Shown here one piece after another: positions 61,873 to 64,000 of a DNA stretch of 64,000 bases; the stretch's first letter is position 1, and each line of letters begins with the position of its first letter. Below the pieces are notes generated by a model. That model was given only the letters and a program-made list of their open reading frames with translations, was not told the origin of the DNA and did no database searches. This stretch comes from JAFTYO01 sp045644765 (GTDB lineage Bacteria; Pseudomonadota; Alphaproteobacteria; RF32; CAG-239): the NCBI GenBank assembly GCA_045644765.1, contig JAZRHM010000038.1:1-64000 (forward strand), given 5' to 3'. The translations under genes and the position numbers were made by a program.

Positions 61873-62349
61873 ATGAAAAAGAAACTTTATGTTGACGCTC
61901 AATTAAGAGTCGTATCTGATGTTGCTTGTGCAAAAGCAATTGTAAACGAATTTTCTGATGACAAACTTCAAATCATGTTTTTAGATCCTATTGATCATGA
62001 TGCGGACATGAGTAAGGCTATTGAATCTTGTCGTATTTGGATTAGTAAAAACTACCGCCACTACTATAATAAAGGGCGCGTGATCTTACCGAAACCGGAA
62101 ATTTGTTTGTTGGCAAACAAAAACTGTACCAAGCCATGTATTGTGTCATGTCACACATCTGGTAAAAAAAATTTTGACACGACCTATCGCCGAATTCTTA
62201 TCAGTGAGTTTGGTATCAAAGAGTATGGATGGGGAAATGAAAAAAGAAAAAATGTATATCCCGCAATATACATTCTGAAAAAGAAATTTCTGCAAATTAA
62301 CCGAAATATTAATTTGAATGAATACGAATTTATTTCTCCGGAACAATAG
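61873..62349 (+). CDS. Unknown small basic protein
   Basis: 158 residues from the ATG at 61873; the upstream extension is excluded by the promoter at 61798. No signal peptide or membrane helix. The sequence is basic and contains several Cys (VACAK, ESCRIW, EICLLANKNCTKPCIVSCH), of which NCTKPC and SCH could bind metal. No family is recognised. There is no clear ribosome binding site, so initiation may be weak, although the promoter is strong. A short palindrome follows the stop. Confidence 0.6.
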   Translation: MKKKLYVDAQLRVVSDVACAKAIVNEFSDDKLQIMFLDPIDHDADMSKAIESCRIWISKNYRHYYNKGRVILPKPEICLLANKNCTKPCIVSCHTSGKKNFDTTYRRILISEFGIKEYGWGNEKRKNVYPAIYILKKKFLQINRNINLNEYEFISPEQ

Positions 62350-62353
62350 AATA

Positions 62354-62372
62354 AGGTGGCCAAAGGCCACCT
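62354..62372. terminator. Bidirectional hairpin terminator between the small protein gene and the histidine kinase gene
   Basis: AGGTGGCC/GGCCACCT with an AAA loop is a perfect 8-bp stem. The flanking T content is modest on both sides. Confidence 0.6.
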
Positions 62373-62407
62373 ATTCTCATTTAAACACATATTTTCTGAT
62401 ATGCGAA

Positions 62408-63763
62408 CTATAAGGGAATACTAATGAGTACCCTCAAGCCTCCCATATCACTTTGTCCTAACTCAATTGTTCCGCCATGCGAAACTATAATATCACGTGC
62501 AATGGATAAGCCTAACCCGACACCTCCCGTCTCCTTGTTACGAGATCCTTCGATTCTATAAAAAGCCTTAAACACTTCTTCTCTTTTGTCTTCAGGAATC
62601 CCCGGTCCGTCGTCATCAACTTTAATTTCCATCTTACTATTATTACTTTCTAAAACCACTGCTACGGTTTTACCATAATAAAAAGCATTAGAAATAATAT
62701 TGGTAACTGCACGTTTTAGAGCTTGTTCACGTCCCTGAATTGCACTTACCTGATCATTTGTAGTATATCTTATCATGGTTTTAGAATTGCGAAACTTATT
62801 TAAAATACTCAAAATCATCTCATTCATATCAACAAATGTATTTGTTTCTCCACCTTCACCACTCACAAAAGCCAAATAGCCATCAAGCATTTTCTCCATT
62901 TCAGAAATATCATCTATAAATTCTTCATTATCCTCATTTTTAGGAAGCATAGCAAGTTGAAGTTTCATACGTGTAAGTGGAGTTCTTAAATCATGCGAAA
63001 CACCTGCAAGCATCTGTGTGCGTTCCGAAATTTGACGATGTATTCTTTCTTTCATTTTGGTAAAAGCAATACCTGCTTTTCTAACTTCTGATGAACCATA
63101 AGGCTTAAATGGGGTATCAATTCCTTTACCAAAATCTTCAGCTGCTTCTGCCAACTGCCTGATTGAACGAGCTTGTGTGCGTAAAAATAATGACGAAACA
63201 ATAAATAACAACAAAGAAGTTCCAACCATCCAAGCGATAAAACCAAACAGTGATGATGAAAAAATATTCTTAGTTGGTGTCATAAACTTATATAAACCAT
63301 TTTGCGTATCAACCATAGCTATCAAATTAGAACCTTCTGCGGGAAGATATAAATGTGTAACGGCATCAGGAAAATCTCGTCTTAATGATTCTTCAAAAAA
63401 ACCCGTGACCATTTTATTGTTTCGAGAAGTTTCATTCATTTCCGAATATTTATTTTCATTATCAAAATACTCAACTTCTATACCATAAAGTTTTTTACTC
63501 AAATTTTTAATGTTTTCAAAATTATCATAATTTTGTTCTGACAAATTAACTACAAAAGCCATATTAGAACTTAAATTATCAGATAAACGACGACCTACTT
63601 TTCCCCAACTACCACTAAAATAGGCAATAACAGAAACTATCTGAACCACAATCAGCGGAATAATAATTAAAAGCATCGTACGGAAAAACAGTGTTTTAGG
63701 CAGCAACTTCAGTTTCAAATAACGCAAAGTTCCTTCAACTTTTTTAGGAAATCGAATATGCAT
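62408..63763 (-). CDS. EnvZ-like sensor histidine kinase
   Basis: 451 residues. Two membrane helices (about 27-48, 172-194) flank a periplasmic sensor of about 120 residues. A HAMP linker (about 195-245) follows, then HisKA with the phospho-acceptor His257 in GVSHDLRTPLTRMK, then HATPase with N-box FYYGKTV region, DDDGPGIPEDKREEVFKAFYRI (G1/F) and GGVGLGLSIARDI (G2). Such kinases sense osmotic or envelope conditions. The partner response regulator precedes it with an 18-base gap. Confidence 0.92.
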   Translation of the reverse strand: MHIRFPKKVEGTLRYLKLKLLPKTLFFRTMLLIIIPLIVVQIVSVIAYFSGSWGKVGRRLSDNLSSNMAFVVNLSEQNYDNFENIKNLSKKLYGIEVEYFDNENKYSEMNETSRNNKMVTGFFEESLRRDFPDAVTHLYLPAEGSNLIAMVDTQNGLYKFMTPTKNIFSSSLFGFIAWMVGTSLLLFIVSSLFLRTQARSIRQLAEAAEDFGKGIDTPFKPYGSSEVRKAGIAFTKMKERIHRQISERTQMLAGVSHDLRTPLTRMKLQLAMLPKNEDNEEFIDDISEMEKMLDGYLAFVSGEGGETNTFVDMNEMILSILNKFRNSKTMIRYTTNDQVSAIQGREQALKRAVTNIISNAFYYGKTVAVVLESNNSKMEIKVDDDGPGIPEDKREEVFKAFYRIEGSRNKETGGVGLGLSIARDIIVSHGGTIELGQSDMGGLRVLISIPL

Positions 63764-63781
63764 ATCTTCCTCCTTATTAAA

Positions 63782-64000
63782 TTATTCAGGTAAAAGCATA
63801 TATCCCTTTCCTCGGATAGTTTGCAAGTACCTTGGATTTTTTGAATCTTTTTCTATCTTCTTTCTCAGTCGTGTTATCTGCACATCTATTGATCTTGGAC
63901 TTTGTCCCGAACCTAAAATATCCGCCAATTTTTCTCTTGTAAAAATCTGTCCCGGTTTTTGACTTAAAACACTTAATAACATCTGTTCAACAGGAGTTAT
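63782..64000 (-). CDS. OmpR-family response regulator, C-terminal part (cut by window)
   Basis: 72 residues are visible at the right edge and continue beyond the window. They form a winged-helix DNA-binding domain of the OmpR/PhoB type: TPVEQMLLSVLSQKPGQIFTREKLAD, then RSIDVQITRLRKKIEKDSKN and the final RGKGYMLLP. The receiver domain lies outside. It forms a two-component pair with the downstream kinase. Confidence 0.9.
   Translation of the reverse strand: MTPVEQMLLSVLSQKPGQIFTREKLADILGSGQSPRSIDVQITRLRKKIEKDSKNPRYLQTIRGKGYMLLPE

Overview
The window looks like a chromosomal segment of a low-GC, Gram-negative, probably host-associated alphaproteobacterium. The evidence is an autotransporter-type barrel end, Lgt and many lipoboxes, MsbA, Mla and BamB genes, a short HprK-like kinase, a YbjN-family protein of the alphaproteobacterial type, an AapJ-like binding protein and YejAB. 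The affiliation is inferred from protein families; no rRNA gene is present. A similar low-GC, housekeeping-dominated style is known from uncultured gut Alphaproteobacteria. Almost all of the window is ordinary core genome. No phage, insertion sequence, CRISPR array or plasmid gene was seen.

Layout. 1-1060: end of an outer-membrane barrel gene, then a gene-poor stretch with a tandem palindromic repeat and decayed coding sequence. 1108-5257 (minus): lipoprotein, ComM and a secreted protein with a trypsin fold that lacks its catalytic triad. 5326-6590: rpsF-rpsR-rplI with a structured leader. 6970-10488: a shortened division and wall cluster, mraZ-rsmH-ftsL-ftsI, followed by tRNA-Arg(CCT) and two orphan membrane proteins. 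11995-24213 (minus): a long co-directional run of LemA, DUF3137, DUF4381, BatA, BatB-BatC fusion, BatD, nuclease-like protein, TsaE, HprK, MlaE, MlaF, RadA and CvpA. 24324-30598: a GATE-domain protein, Dtd, two secreted envelope proteins, DUF1294, MsbA and a prephenate-dehydratase-like protein. 30601-37515: YbjN protein, Lgt, degenerate GGDEF protein, QueA and a 948-residue unrecognised protein with a PEPEPAP tail. 37685-39988: gap-pgk. 40132-44626: AapJ-like protein, MlaC, GltX and CysS. 44692-44941: barrel-gene remnant and a third copy of the palindromic repeat. 45063-50430 (minus): diguanylate cyclase, RlmD, lipoprotein and transketolase. 50579-55395: unknown membrane protein, then YfgM-like, BamB and Der. 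55556-56540: candidate structured RNA and an orphan pilin-like gene. 56548-60606 (minus): unknown membrane protein, YejA and YejB. 60780-64000: AccA, a small unknown protein and an EnvZ/OmpR-type pair cut by the window end.

How the genes fit together. Envelope biology dominates: lipid transport (MlaE, MlaF, MlaC, MsbA), lipoprotein maturation (Lgt), barrel assembly (BamB with YfgM), wall synthesis (FtsL, FtsI) and the Bat/LemA set. Central metabolism is represented by glycolysis (Gap, Pgk), Tkt and AccA. A recurring feature is proteins that keep a recognisable enzyme fold but show changed signature residues: a trypsin-like domain, a thermonuclease-like domain, a BatB von Willebrand domain, a GGDEF domain and a prephenate-dehydratase-like domain. 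The most unusual non-coding features are a modular palindromic repeat family with a conserved core and interchangeable hairpin arms, and a promoter-hairpin-terminator unit directly upstream of the orphan pilin.
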